A stretch of 64,000 nucleotides of DNA. It comes from Sipunculus nudus (taxonomy: Eukaryota; Annelida; Sipuncula; Golfingiida; Sipunculidae). How positions within the stretch are numbered: the stretch's first letter is position 1; each line of letters opens with the position of its first letter. A program made the translations under genes and the position numbers. A model generated the notes under the pieces. It was not told the DNA's origin, made no database searches, and saw only the letters and a program-made list of their open reading frames with translations. The stretch spans positions 92,464,723 to 92,528,722 of the forward strand of contig CM049309.1 of NCBI GenBank assembly GCA_026874595.1. Direction: 5' to 3'. Below, one piece after another: positions 12,177-23,498 of this stretch.

Positions 12177-14283
12177 CATTTTGAAAGTATTTGCACGAGT
12201 ATTCATATACTTTCATTTTTACCTGAATTCCCATTCTTTATGCAAGAAATTTTATAATGGAGTACATAATCATATTCGTATTTAAATACAATTACAAAGT
12301 ATTCGCACCACGTCTGGTATTTATTCAGTTTTCACCAAACAATGATGTTGAGAATCCAGAATATACAAAATTCACACATTTAAATAATGATCATAAGTAC
12401 CTGGTTTTATGGCTTTTATTTATATTAAAAAATAACTGTAAAAAATTCATTTTGGACTAATTTCACATCAATGTACACACTAGACACAGTAGGAATCTAG
12501 ATTAATATTATCAACTGCATCTTTGTCTATCATTAATTTCCTTCATATAATCCTTAATGATTAGTAATGAATAATATGATTTACTTCTTTATCATTAAAA
12601 ATGAACTGAAAAATGCCATAGGTGACTGCATGGTGTTATTTGGAATATGTGACATTCTACCCATCGATACAAGATTCTTATATCATCAGTAACTGCAAGT
12701 TAATTTCCTGTTATTATAAACTAACAAATTCCTTTTCTATTTTTCTTTAATTTGTTATTAAAAACCAATAAAAATTTATTAATTTATTGTTTATTGTTAT
12801 GTTGTTGGTTAAAACTACTAGATGAGTTGGGTTGAACACCTGGATCAACTGTGGCTGGCCATCAGCTGCCTGGATTCTCCCCTCAAGCGTGCATAATTTG
12901 ATGAAAGGTCAACAAGGTCAACATACAGGCGACTCAAGAGGGGCTTGAGAGAGCCAAAGTCTGACAGGGTCTCATAAAAAACATTAATAAAAGCTACAAT
13001 ATTTGGCAAATTTCTTTCAGCTTTCTAAACTAAAAAGCTGAAATCCTTATGTGTGCAAGATATGAAAATTATATCAACAGTGCTCACGGGAAACAAACGT
13101 GCCATGGTCACAGTTGGGCAAAATTTAAGGTACTAATTTTATATTTATACTAATAACTTATAAAATTTGAAAAATTCAGAACTAATTTTGGGTATTCAAT
13201 TGAATCTTGATTAAATAATGTTACATCCCTGACAAAAAAAAATCTCTAGCTTCAGCAATGCCCTTGTTAAGGGAGTAAATATATTTCTTGATTTTTTACA
13301 AAGTGCATTATGTTTGGGCCCATAACTTAAAAAAAATACACAATACTGACATCATTTCTGGCATGTGCATAGTGAATGTATAGAAAAATATGTATATTAT
13401 ATATGATCAAAGTCAGATCAGTGGTTTTGATATTAGGCAGTCTTAAAGTGTAACATTGGGTTTTTAATGGAAAAATTAAGTTTTTCATTGATATCTTGAA
13501 GGAATTAAGTCCTACTGACCAAATTCTTGGCATGGTAGGGGATTTGGAGAAATCTAACTGTATGCCAAATTTAAGGAACTTAGAGCTGAAGCTCGGGAGC
13601 TGAGCTCTAGCAAACTGCATAACACTAGCCATATGTGACATGGTGCTTGAAAACTTGAATAAAATCTACAGTTTTTGATCAACTGGTTTCAAATTTTTGG
13701 TGTTAACAGTTGAAATGCTAACAAAAACATGCTGTGAAAATTAAATCCACAGCAGTTACAGCAAAAAAACGTGCCATGGTCAAAGTTGAGCAAAATTTAA
13801 GGTACCAATTTTTTATTTTTGCTAATATTTTTAAAAATTTAAAAGATTTTGATCTAATTTTGGGTATACAATTTAATTTTGATTAATAAAAGTAATATTA
13901 CTGGAAAAAAAGTGCTTAGCTTTAACAAGTTTTGTGTTAAGTGATAAAATTTCTTTCCTGATTATTTAAAAAATGCATTATGTTTGGGCTCATAACTTTT
14001 TTAAATTAAATAATACAGACCTAATTTCTGGCATGTACATAGGAATTATATAGAGGATTATTTATAGGAAATATGAGGAAAAACAGATGAGTGGTTTTGA
14101 TATTAGGCAGTCCTAAAGTGTGAAAATAGGTTTTTAATAAAAAATTGAGGTTTTTCCTTAATTTCTCAAAGGAATGAAGTCGCAAAGACCCAGTTTTTGG
14201 CTTGGTAGGAGATCTTGGGGACATCTAACATTATGCTGAATTTTGGATTCCTAGGTCTTACGGTTTCAAAACGTGCCACATCT

Positions 14284-14346
14284 ACGGACGGACGGACGGA
14301 CGGACGGACGGACGGACGGACGGACGGACGGACGGACGGACGGACG
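14284..14346 (+). repeat. (ACGG)n microsatellite before the A1 3' hairpin
   Basis: About 15 ACGG units. Equivalent, different-length tracts lie at 39262-39314, 45077-45133, 53965-54003 and 56093-56110, always just before the 3' hairpin or its remnant. The minus strand reads as an RPSV repeat, which is not a protein. Confidence 0.95.
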
Positions 14347-14838
14347 ACGGACAATGGACCACGACTATAGCTCAGATGACTTATAGTCAGCTGAGCTAAA
14401 AACACTTAATGGTCAATATCCATGCAAAAAAATCATGGTGATCTCTGCATTAGTTGTTCAGATACTTCAGTTTTTGTATCAAATTGTCCATTATTCTGAG
14501 GGATACTTCGGAGTCCTGTAGCTTGAAGGATATGGGTAACAGAGACCTAATTTCAAGTTTCCACAGGCACCTTTCATGGGCCTCCTTGCATGACAAGAAT
14601 GAAGATTCTAGGTCCAGTTGTTGCGATTTGTACCCTGTTGACAGATAACCACATCTTTAAAGGTCTCAAAAAAAAAGAAAAAAATTCGTAAAAATTTGAA
14701 AAAAAAATAGAGGTGGCACACCCAGTCTGCAGAAACTGATGGAACAGCTCATGATCAATATGTATGCCGAAAATCATGACCATCAGTGTTGTAGTTATTG
14801 AAATACTGCAGTTTTTGTATCAAATTTTCCATTATTCA

Positions 14839-14856
14839 TGGGGGGGGGGGGGGGGA
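14839..14856 (+). repeat. Poly-G tract in A core
   Basis: A run of G in the place where sister units have only 5-7 G (attctggggggtac). Similar expansions: 38466-38476, 39520-39533, 50917-50938, 62051-62070. Length is prone to sequencing error. Confidence 0.8.
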
Positions 14857-17800
14857 TATTTTGGACCCATACAGCTTAAAGAATATGGGTAACAGAGACC
14901 TAATTTCAAGTTTCCATGGAGACTTTTTATGGGTCTCCCTGTGTGTCAAGAATGAAGATTCTTGGTCCAGTTTTTATGATTTGTGCCCTGTTAACAGATG
15001 TTCATATCTTTAAAGGTCTCAAAAATACAGAAAAATTTCATAAAAAAAAACGAACAAATACAGGTGGTGCCACCAGTCTGCAGAAACTTATGAAACACTC
15101 TATGATCAATATCCATGCAAACAATTATGGTTATCTCTGCATTAGTTGTTCAGATACTTCAGCTTTTGTATCAAATTTTCCATTATTCTGAGCCGTACTT
15201 TGGAGTGCCATAGCTCAAAGGATATGGGTAACAGAGACCAAATTTCAGGTTTCCATGGAGACTTATCATGGGTCTCCCTGTGTGTCAAGAACGAAGATTC
15301 TAGGTCCAGTCGTTACGATTTGTACCCTGTTGACAGATAACTACATCCTTAAAGGTCTCAAAAATGAAAAAAACAATTCATGAACATTGAAAAATACAGG
15401 TGGCGCCACCAGTCTGCACAAACTGATGAAACATCTCATGATCAATATGTATGTCGAAAATCATGACCATCAGTGATGTAGTTAATGAGATATTGAAGTT
15501 TTTGTATGAAATTTTTGACTATTCTGGGGGGTAATTTTGGGCCCCATAGTTCAAAGGATATGGGTAACAGAGACCTAATTTCTGGTTTCCATGGAGACTT
15601 TTCATAGGTCTCTCAGTGTGTCGAAAATGAAGATTCTAGGTCCAGTCGTTACGATTTGTGCCACGCTAACAGATGACAGCATCCTCAAAGGTCTCAAAAA
15701 TAGAGGAAAAAATCGTAAAAAATCAAACAGTACAGGTGGCGCCACCAGTCTGCAGGAACTGATTGAACATCTCATGATCAATATGTATGCCGAAAATGAA
15801 GACCATCAGTGATGTAGTTATTGAGATATTGAAGTTTTTGTATGAAATTTTTTACTATTCTGGGGGGTACTTTGGGGCCCGATAGCTCAAAGGATATGGG
15901 TAACAGAGACCTAATTTCTGGTTTCCAAGGAGATTTTTCATGGACCTCTCAGTGTGTCAAGAATTAAGATTCAAAGTCCAGTCTTTATGATTTGTGCCTT
16001 GTTAACAGATGTTCACATTTTTAAAGGTCTCAAAAATAGAGAAAAAAATTCGTAAAAAATCGAAAAATACAGGTGGCGCCACCAGTCTGCAGGAAGTGAT
16101 GTAACATCTCATGATCAATATGTATGCCAAAAATCATGACCATCAGTCAAGTAGTTAATGAGATATTGAAGTTTTTGTATGAAATTTTTGACTTTTCTAG
16201 GGGGTACTTTGGGGCCACATAGCTCGAAGGATATGGGTAACAGAGACCTAATTTCTGGTTTCCAAGGAGATTTTTTATGGACCTCTCAGAACCCCAAGTT
16301 ACAAGGTTCTAGGTCCAGTGGTTACGATTTGTGCCTGGTTAACGGACGGACAGACGGACAGACGGACAGACAGACAGACGGACAGACGGACAGACGGACG
16401 ACGGACAAAGAGTGATCGCTATAGCTCAGATGACTTTCAGTCAGCTGAGCTAAAAAGCCGTCCAAGTTGTATACATATGCAAAATTTGAGGCAGATAAGT
16501 CAAAACACTTTATGTTTATGAGTGATTTTAGCCCGTGGCAGACAAACAGATGGACGCTGTACAAATATGGTCGAAGGTGGCGCCACCAGTTTTGCGTATG
16601 ATAAAGAGCTATGTGAGAACTATACACATGCAAAACTTTGGCCCAATCGGTCAAACGGTTCCCAAGATATGAGCTTGGATGTCTGCTGCATAAACTAGAA
16701 CGCAGGTGGCACCACCTGTCATAAAATCAAGAGAGCTGTCGGGGATGTATAAACCTGCAAAATTTTAGGCAGATATGTCAAACCACTGCCAAGATATGAG
16801 TGATTTTATCCCATGGCAGACAAACAGATTGGAGCTGTGCAAAAATGGCTGCAGGTGGCGCCACCAGTTTTGCGTATGATAAAGAGCTATGTGAGATCTA
16901 TACACATGCAAAATTTTGGCCCAATCGGTCAAACGGTTCCCGAGATATGAGCTTGGATGTCTGCAGCGTAAACGTGAATGTAGGTGACGCCACCTGTCAT
17001 AAAATCAGAAAAGCTATCCAGGATGTATACGCATGCCAAATTTCAGGTGAATTAGTCAAATCACTGCGGAGATATGAGTGATTTTAACCCAAGGCAGACG
17101 AACAGATGGACACTGTGCAAACATGGTTGCAGGTGGCGCCACCATTTTTTGTGTATGTTATAAAGCTCTCCAAGGGCTACATTTGTGCAAAAAATTTTCC
17201 TGATCCGTCAAACGGTTCCCGAGATATGTGGGTTTATGTGTGGAAACAGATGCACAAAGGGACGCAGAGCGCAGAGGAAAGGTCAGAGGTCAAAACAAAA
17301 TTGGGGCGCAGCAGTTCACATGTGACCCGAACATAATCCTGGGTTTCGTAAAATTCCGCCCATACAATTAAGTTGAGTAGGGATACCAATAATTTATAAT
17401 CAACGTACAGTTGTCTTTATATAGCCACAGAGAGCTGAATTTCCATGATTGTAACATTGCCTGGTATGATGAATAACTTAAATTATAAATCTGAATTTTT
17501 TAAAAGCTTTTAAAAAAGACTTTCTTGTCAATATTAACCAAAGATAACCTGAAATCTAAAAGTCTAGTGGTATGATGTAATAGATGCTGATTAAATGGTG
17601 CCAGGCTAGATGTAACAGCATAACACAACTAACATATATGGTAAAATGACTCAATTCAATTTCCATAATTCAGCCAAAAATCATTCATGTGGAACCATTA
17701 ATGGCAATTATTAAAAGAATTATTGTAGGGATTATTCTTGTAAAATATTTAACAAACTGGCTTCAGTGGCATCAATCGAAAAACGTTTCGCAGGTTTATA

Positions 17801-18925
17801 ACTCATGTAGGAAGATACAGCAAACTGGCTAAGTTCAGCTTCCCGTAACTCAGCCAAAAAGCACTGAACCAAAACCATTTGAACAAACTTAAATTATCAA
17901 CATCTGAGGATAATTAATGGGTGAGATTTAAGAATTTGGCCCAATGGTTTTTGAGAAGAAGATCTTTGTAGCCACTGAGCTAAAATGGGCTGTTATGGCA
18001 TATGAATAAATTCAGCTTCCCTTAACTCAGCCAGAAGTCACTGAACTGAGACCATTTGAACAAACTTCAGAAAGCACTACCCTATGATCATTTCTGTGCG
18101 ATATTAAACAATTTGGCCATATGGTTTCAGAGAAGATGTTTTTTGTAGATGTAAGTGTGATACAGGCACTGATGACCCTGTACAAGAAAGGCCGATGCAG
18201 GTGGCGCCACCAATACCTCAATTTCAGATATGACCTAAGTGACCAACATTGGCATAAAATTTGGTGATGATAGCTCCAGCCTGAGATTTAAATTTTAATA
18301 TGCTTTTTTGCACAGTTTACAAAGTTCAACCATCTGTAACTCTGCCAAAAATTATCGAACTGGAACCATTATAACAAACTTGAGAAAGATTGTTCCATGG
18401 ATCATTTCTGTGAAATATTGGACAATTTGGCTGGACAGTTTCGGAGAAGAAGATTTTTAAAGCTTTTTTTAGCTTTTTCCCTATAAAATCTAAGAAAATG
18501 CAGTTAGAAAAAAAATAAATAAAACCCGATAGTTTTTTGGATGACTGATCATTTGCAAAAAATTTGGTGACGCTAGCTCCTGCCGTTTATGAGATAGCTA
18601 TGGTTAACATACAGACGACGCACAACGTACGACGCCGCACCATTGCATAAGCTCACAGGTTCGCTAAAAAGACAAAAGGTGGTGCCACCTGTTTTCCGTA
18701 GAAGACCTAGCTATCTAAGATCTTCAGTCAATTTGATTTTTGGACCAATCCATACAACACTTCTTTAGTAATTAAAGAAATTGTGCGATTTTCCACCAAA
18801 ATAGATCTATTCAAGATCAAAGTCACTCTCTCAGTAAAGGTCATGACCCCATTTTAAATAGGCTTTGTCCTCTCACCAATATCTATGCACATGTCAAGTT
18901 TGGTAAAGATCTGTGAAATATTTTA

Positions 18926-19819
18926 ACTCCACTGGTAATGGGTCTGTCAGTGCCACACATTACTGCCTTGCTGTACTAAGGTCTTTTCCAGTGATGTCAG
19001 CAGTATAATTGGTCTTTACCAGAATTTATTTTTGCAAAACCAACATCGTACATTCAGTCATCGGCTTTTGCGGCTTAAGTTCCTTCGTCTATGTTTAGTT
19101 TAGCGAGGTTTTACGAGCCTCAGTGTGATCATTTATTGTTCCATCACTCTTCAAGGTGGGCCTGTTAAAACAAAATGTATTGAACTCAGCCAACCAGGTG
19201 ACATATCCAGGTGTACAAGTGACAAATGCAGTAAACAGGTAATACATGTACCCCTTGGCTGAAACGATTCGCATGTTGGCAACTTGGCAGTGGCTAAGGG
19301 AATAAATACATGGGTTCACACAAAAGCTGGTTAAGCCATATTTTGCCTGTGGGACAGCTGTTGGTATTCTCATGGCAACAATGCTGTTCATATGAGGCTT
19401 GACGGCCTGATATGCAAATACGAGTGAATCGTCAGGTCCTCTTAGAACCTTGTGATGCCCCGATATGCAAATAACTGGGATTCACTCAACAGACTTTACA
19501 GGGCTTTCATGGTAAGAGTAGACACCGAGTTACGTCTATCAGTACATGGAATCATGTTTATTTTACGCATTTTGAAGCAAACAATTAGCCCAGGCAGGGC
19601 TACAGCTGGTAACCACTATTGTACTCACCAGTATGACATCATTCAAATTTGCAAAAATATAGTAACAAATGTCTATATCAGCTTCTGTAGCAGGAGCTGA
19701 GCCATTTGCTGTGTGCACAAACACACCAGCAGTAACAATCTTCAATGCTGGGCCACGGAAGTGTTCAAATATTTTACTTAAACTGGTAAATATATATCTA
19801 CAGGGCAGTCTCATTATAA
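18926..19819. other. Unassigned intron with a weak GPCR-like relic
   Basis: No repeat family recognised. On the minus strand 19095-19391 reads LTSFCVNPCIYSLSHCQV, which resembles a rhodopsin-type TM7 NPxxY segment. The frame at 19563-19814 is hydrophobic in part (CYYIFANLNDVILVSTIVV). The two are separated by stops and a frameshift. If real, this is a dead gene fragment; chance similarity is just as likely. Two ATGCAAAT octamers lie at about 19414 and 19468. Confidence 0.2.
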
Positions 19820-21697
19820 ACTAGATATTTCTTGGCACTGCAGGTGCCAGAGTATCCCCAGACATAATACGCCCCCCCCCCCCCTTTAAGAAAAGGCCCC
19901 CATTTTTAGCAGCATAAACTGACACTTGGCAAGCAATTATTGTTTCTTCCATCTATCAATCCACAATCATTTTGAAGATGTTGGTCCTCTGACCTTGACC
20001 TTTGACCTCATGACCCAAAAATCAATTTGGGTCTTGCTTTTTCAATGGAACAAATATAAGTCAAGTTTGAAATCTATACATCAATAAAAGCAGGAATTAT
20101 CATCCAGAAACTAATTTTTTGACAGATGGCTCCTGAGGCCTTGACCTTTGACCTTGTGACCCCAAAATTGATATTGATCATCCACTTTTATATATAAATC
20201 AATAGAGGTCTAGATTTATTGATGGGCCATATAAGTCAGATTTGAAATCCATATATTAATCTAAGATTGAATTATCATTTCAGGAACTAATTTTTGGATA
20301 GATGGCTCTTGTGACCTTCACCTTTGACCTTGTGACCTTTAAATCGACAGGCATCTTCCTCTATTGGCAGAGGAACTGTATGTGCAAGATGAAATGTCTG
20401 AGATGAAATGTTTGGCTGAAAATGCATCCACAATATTTTTAAAGATGTGTCCTGTGACCTTGACCTTTGATCTCATGACCCCAAAATCAATTGGGGTCTT
20501 GCTTTTCCAATGGGACATATACAAGTCAAGTTTGAAATCTATACATCAATAAAAGCAGGAATTATCATCCAAAAACTAATTTTAGGACAGATTGCTCCTG
20601 TGTCCTTGATCTTTGACCTTGTGACCTCAAAATTGATAGGGTTCTTCCTCTCTTGGCAGGTGAACTAAATGTGCAAGATGAAAGATCTGAGATGAAATGT
20701 TTGGCTGAAAATGCATCCACAATCTTTTTAAAGATGTGTCCTGTGACCTTGACCATTGACCTCATGACCCCAAAATCAACTGGAGTCTTGCTTTTTCAAT
20801 GGGACATATATAAGTCAAGTTTGAAATCAATACATCAATAAAAGCAGGAATTATCATCCAGAAACTAATTTTCGGACAGATAGCTCCTGTGGCCTTGACC
20901 TTTGACCTTGTGACCCCAAAATTGATATGGATCATCCACGATTGGATAGTGAGCTACATTTTCAAGATGGAAGACCTGGGATGAAAGTGTGGCTTAAAAT
21001 GCATCCACAGTATCTTTTAAGATGCAAGTCCAGTGACCTTGACCTCATGATCCTAGAACCTATAGGGTTCTTACTTTAGTGATGGGCCATACATAAGTCA
21101 CGTTTGAAATCCATATGGCTATCAACACTGGAGATATCATAAGAGGTGTGTGATTTTCACCAAATATGGACACATTTAAGGTCAAGGCCACTCTCATGGT
21201 AAAGGTCATGACCCAAATGTAAATAGACCTCATCCCATAACCAATCTCTCTACCATTGCATAATATGGAAGAAATCTGTCCATTAGTTTTTGACTTATAA
21301 TGCTTACAGTACTGTCAAGTGGCAATTATGGGGGTATTAAAAGGTGTAAAAACAATAAGATAATAGGTGGCGCCACCAGTTTCCAGTATATCACAAGGCT
21401 ATCCAAGATCTTCAGTCACCTTGATTTTTGGACCAGTCCATGCAAGCTTACTTGAGATATTTAAGAATTTGTGTTATTTTCAGCAAAAATGGACCTATTC
21501 AAGGTCAAGGTCACTCTCCTAGCATAGGTCATGACCCCATTTTAAATAGGCTTCGTCCCCTTCCCTATATCTATACAAATGTAAAGTTTGAAAAAGATCA
21601 GTGAAATATTTTTTGAGTTATCCCGCTCACAAGGTTTTTCTGCGGCGGCGGCGGGACCGTCGTGAAACCATAGTATCCCGACTTTGTCTGGGGATAC
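19820..21697 (+). mobile_element. Family C element, complete 1.9 kb (C5)
   Basis: 5' ACTAGATATTTC; hairpin TGGCAC/GTGCCA (19833-19849); GTATCCCCAGACA (19852-19864). 3' hairpin GTATCCC-GAC-ttt-GTC-tg-GGGATAC (21673-21697), whose last 13 nt are the exact reverse complement of the 5' motif. The core holds repeated TGACCTTTGACCT boxes. A poly-C run (about 19873-19886) follows the 5' motif. Best reference copy of the family. Confidence 0.9.
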
Positions 21698-21842
21698 AAC
21701 TACATTAGCATATCACAAGCCTACAAGCCTGATTTACAGCTTCAGTTGTTACTCAGGTACTCTTTTCAACATTACTGATGATGTTTCCATACACAGACAA
21801 AAGCTTTTAATAACATACCATGCTACACAACATGTCGTTTAC

Positions 21843-22034
21843 CTGTTAAGACAAACTGCCTGGAAGTTCCTCCTACTTTGTCAATGTGGTTGGTCCTGCT
21901 GCCAGCTTCACGATAATGTAGCACATACTGTGTGACCTTCCCATTTGCTTGTGACAATGTCAAAGGTTTCCAAGTCACCAACAAGGAGGTTGAGGTATTA
22001 GTGCTGACCTTGACCTTTGGTGCAACCCGTGGAA
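21843..22034 (-). CDS. Exon: first half of FN3 domain 2
   Basis: This 192-nt exon is phase 1 to phase 1 (acceptor atttgcag, donor gtaaac). It reads VPRVAPKVKVSTNTSTSLLV, then TWKPL, NGKVTQYVLHYREAG and a tail to FVLTG. The B-strand Trp (VTWKPL) and the C-strand G-x-V-x-x-Y-x-L-x-Y pattern are standard FN3. NTS is a possible N-glycosylation site. Its flanks to the neighbouring transposons (21698-21842 and 22035-22322) are short unique DNA, so this exon sits as a 0.6-kb island between repeats. Confidence 0.93.
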
Positions 22035-23440
22035 CTGCAAATAAATTATCAGGTTCTTAGTCAAATAGTTCTAAACATAATTTAAAACAGCGCATGTATC
22101 AATTTCTCTTCTGAAAATGTTCCCAGGTGATGGTCATTCTAAATTTGGGGATGTATTTATAACTCGTGACTTTTACACATTATGACCTTCAAGTTTACAT
22201 AATGTATAATGTTCAAACTTCATTCAATGAATGTTTACATATGTATCTTATAAATTATAGATTTTTGATATTAAGTGACTAAATATATATTTTATTTTAC
22301 TGCTCCAGATATGATAATTTGAACAAGGCCACCAGGCCTTATGTAAACCTGTGCAAAGTTTGGGAGTATGAATGCAGGTTTATTTTTAAAATTTAATATT
22401 GATCCTCTTATGTCCTGCATATCTACCTTAACCATTTACTGTTTGTATTTGATTGTCACAAAACACCCCCCTTACTGTTCAGATCAATTTAGGTTTCTCA
22501 CACTTTGAATTTCGACACACTGTACATCAATGTTATGATTGATAACGTGATCAATTTTTGGTGGATCCTTATGACACATTACAGAGACAACAAGCATGAG
22601 GTTAATGACTTTACCAATCATAAATTTTACATATATCTATTAACAGAACCAGGTAAATCAGGTAAATTCAGGTAAATATTGTGTCTTTGTTGTTTCAGCA
22701 TATTTGTACATGAATGTCTATAGTATATCCCAGTGAAGACATTGTAGAATTTAGGAACAAAAAGGAATTATCATCCGCTGGTACCTTGTGTATTGTCATC
22801 AAAGATCTAGTTAATACAGGTTAATGAAATATGATTAAGGTTATTTAAGTAATTAAAGGTGGGGAGTCCTGAAATAAATTAATAAACAAAACCATATATG
22901 ATTTGTTTGAAGAAATTTATAAAAAAAAAATAATACTTGTATATTTGACATAAAATGTCATTTTGATTTCAAATAAGGATAAATTGCAATTGCCTACCTG
23001 TTCAGGTATGAAGAACTAATTAAGACCAGGTGAACTTCAAAGAAAGGTGACAAAAATGCAAATTCACAGATTCATACTTCAAATATGTATAAAATCCCAT
23101 GGAAATAGCCAGAAGTCCACTAGAATGTTAAAATCTAACATTTATGTATGTATTTCAACCTATGTTATGTTAACTTAGATCGTTTTGGTACTGCCGGATA
23201 AACGTGTATTTCCCTTTTTGTCAAATGGTGACAGTTTTTTTCCGGGGAATCCCCCTGGAATTGCATGATGGTTAACGGTGTCAAAACGATGTCAGATGTC
23301 TTTTTTTACCTTAAGACATAATTAACATTCTTGAATTTCAGTAAGTAAGCTTTATTGAACATCTTTTCATATTTATTTTGTTCAAAACATATTCTAAGAT
23401 ATGTCAAAGCATGAGGTCCATCAAGTGGCAAGTCCGACGG

Positions 23441-23451
23441 CCGCCATCTTG
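23441..23451 (+). promoter_or_regulatory. YY1-like motif in F1
   Basis: GCCGCCATCTT, reverse complement AAGATGGCGGC, the classic YY1 core. Also present in F2 at about 60512. Sequence match only. Confidence 0.4.
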
Positions 23452-23498
23452 AAAACTGGTGACATCGCTCGACCTTCATACAAGCATCATAAACATAG

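Larger units (their letters stand above)
11757..14398 (+). mobile_element. Family A element, subtype A1, complete 2.6 kb
   Basis: Starts ACAAGGGACCTATGGGTC, ends (ACGG)n plus the TAGCTCAG/CTGAGCTA hairpin (14368-14398). The flanks actaata / aaaacacttaatgg match the empty site at 37183-37200 exactly, with no target duplication. The interior is AT-rich DNA followed by two tail units containing gtgccatggtcaaagttg. A minus-strand 68-codon frame (12028-12234) is repeated in all A1 copies but shows no domain. Sister copies: 42552, 52392, 62213. Confidence 0.88.
10364..16452 (+). mobile_element. Family A element, subtype A3, composite with B2 and an A1
   Basis: Starts ACAAG + TGACCCATGGGTCA palindrome + GCTCAGCTGA. 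Ends with a (GACGGACA)n stretch and the TAGCTCAG/CTGAGCTA hairpin (end 16452). The core has about 335-bp units with GGTGGCGCCACC (15399-15410). B2 and A1 are nested inside. A near-identical composite lies at 35796-41089 with the same B insertion but a different later A insertion. Confidence 0.85.
10189..17365 (+). mobile_element. Family B element (B1) split by an A3 element
   Basis: The 5' end ACTAGAATACGG is followed by a 7-bp hairpin GTAGTCG/CGACTAC (10201-10219) and GTATCCGCC (10222-10230). B sequence stops at 10363 and resumes at 16453 (agccgtccaagttgtatac) with core units to about 17365. The 3' hairpin is missing. Confidence 0.8.
5361..18666 (+). mobile_element. Family D element (D1) carrying nested B, C and A elements
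   Basis: Starts ACAAGGCCTACAGGCCT and ends CACAGGTTCGCTA (18654-18666). Its own sequence occupies roughly 5361-5515, 6860-7557, 9954-10188 and 17366-18666. The last part has about 300-bp units with GGTGGCGCCACC (18200-18211). The rest is nested B0, C3 and B1. No coding capacity was seen. Confidence 0.75.
4591..18925 (+). mobile_element. Family C element (C2), split by D1
   Basis: The 5' end ACTAGACATT is followed by a TGGCAT/ATGCCA hairpin and GTATCCCCAGACA (4624-4636). C sequence stops at 5360, where D1 begins in an A-rich tract, and resumes at 18667 with the matching core (GGTGGTGCCACC, then ttttccgtag). It fades out near 18925 before the terminal hairpin, so its 3' end is lost. Confidence 0.8.

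Noticed and set aside
12028..12234. 68-codon minus frame repeated in four A1 copies
   Set aside because: Repetition follows from element copying; the sequence is AT-rich, isoleucine/phenylalanine/lysine-biased and without motif, and it overlaps the palindrome.
14166..14405. Minus-strand frame with repeated RPSV, also at 39144, 44959 and 16322
   Set aside because: It is the translation of the (ACGG)n or (ACAG)n microsatellite at the 3' end of A elements; it recurs only where the microsatellite does and has no conserved flanking protein.
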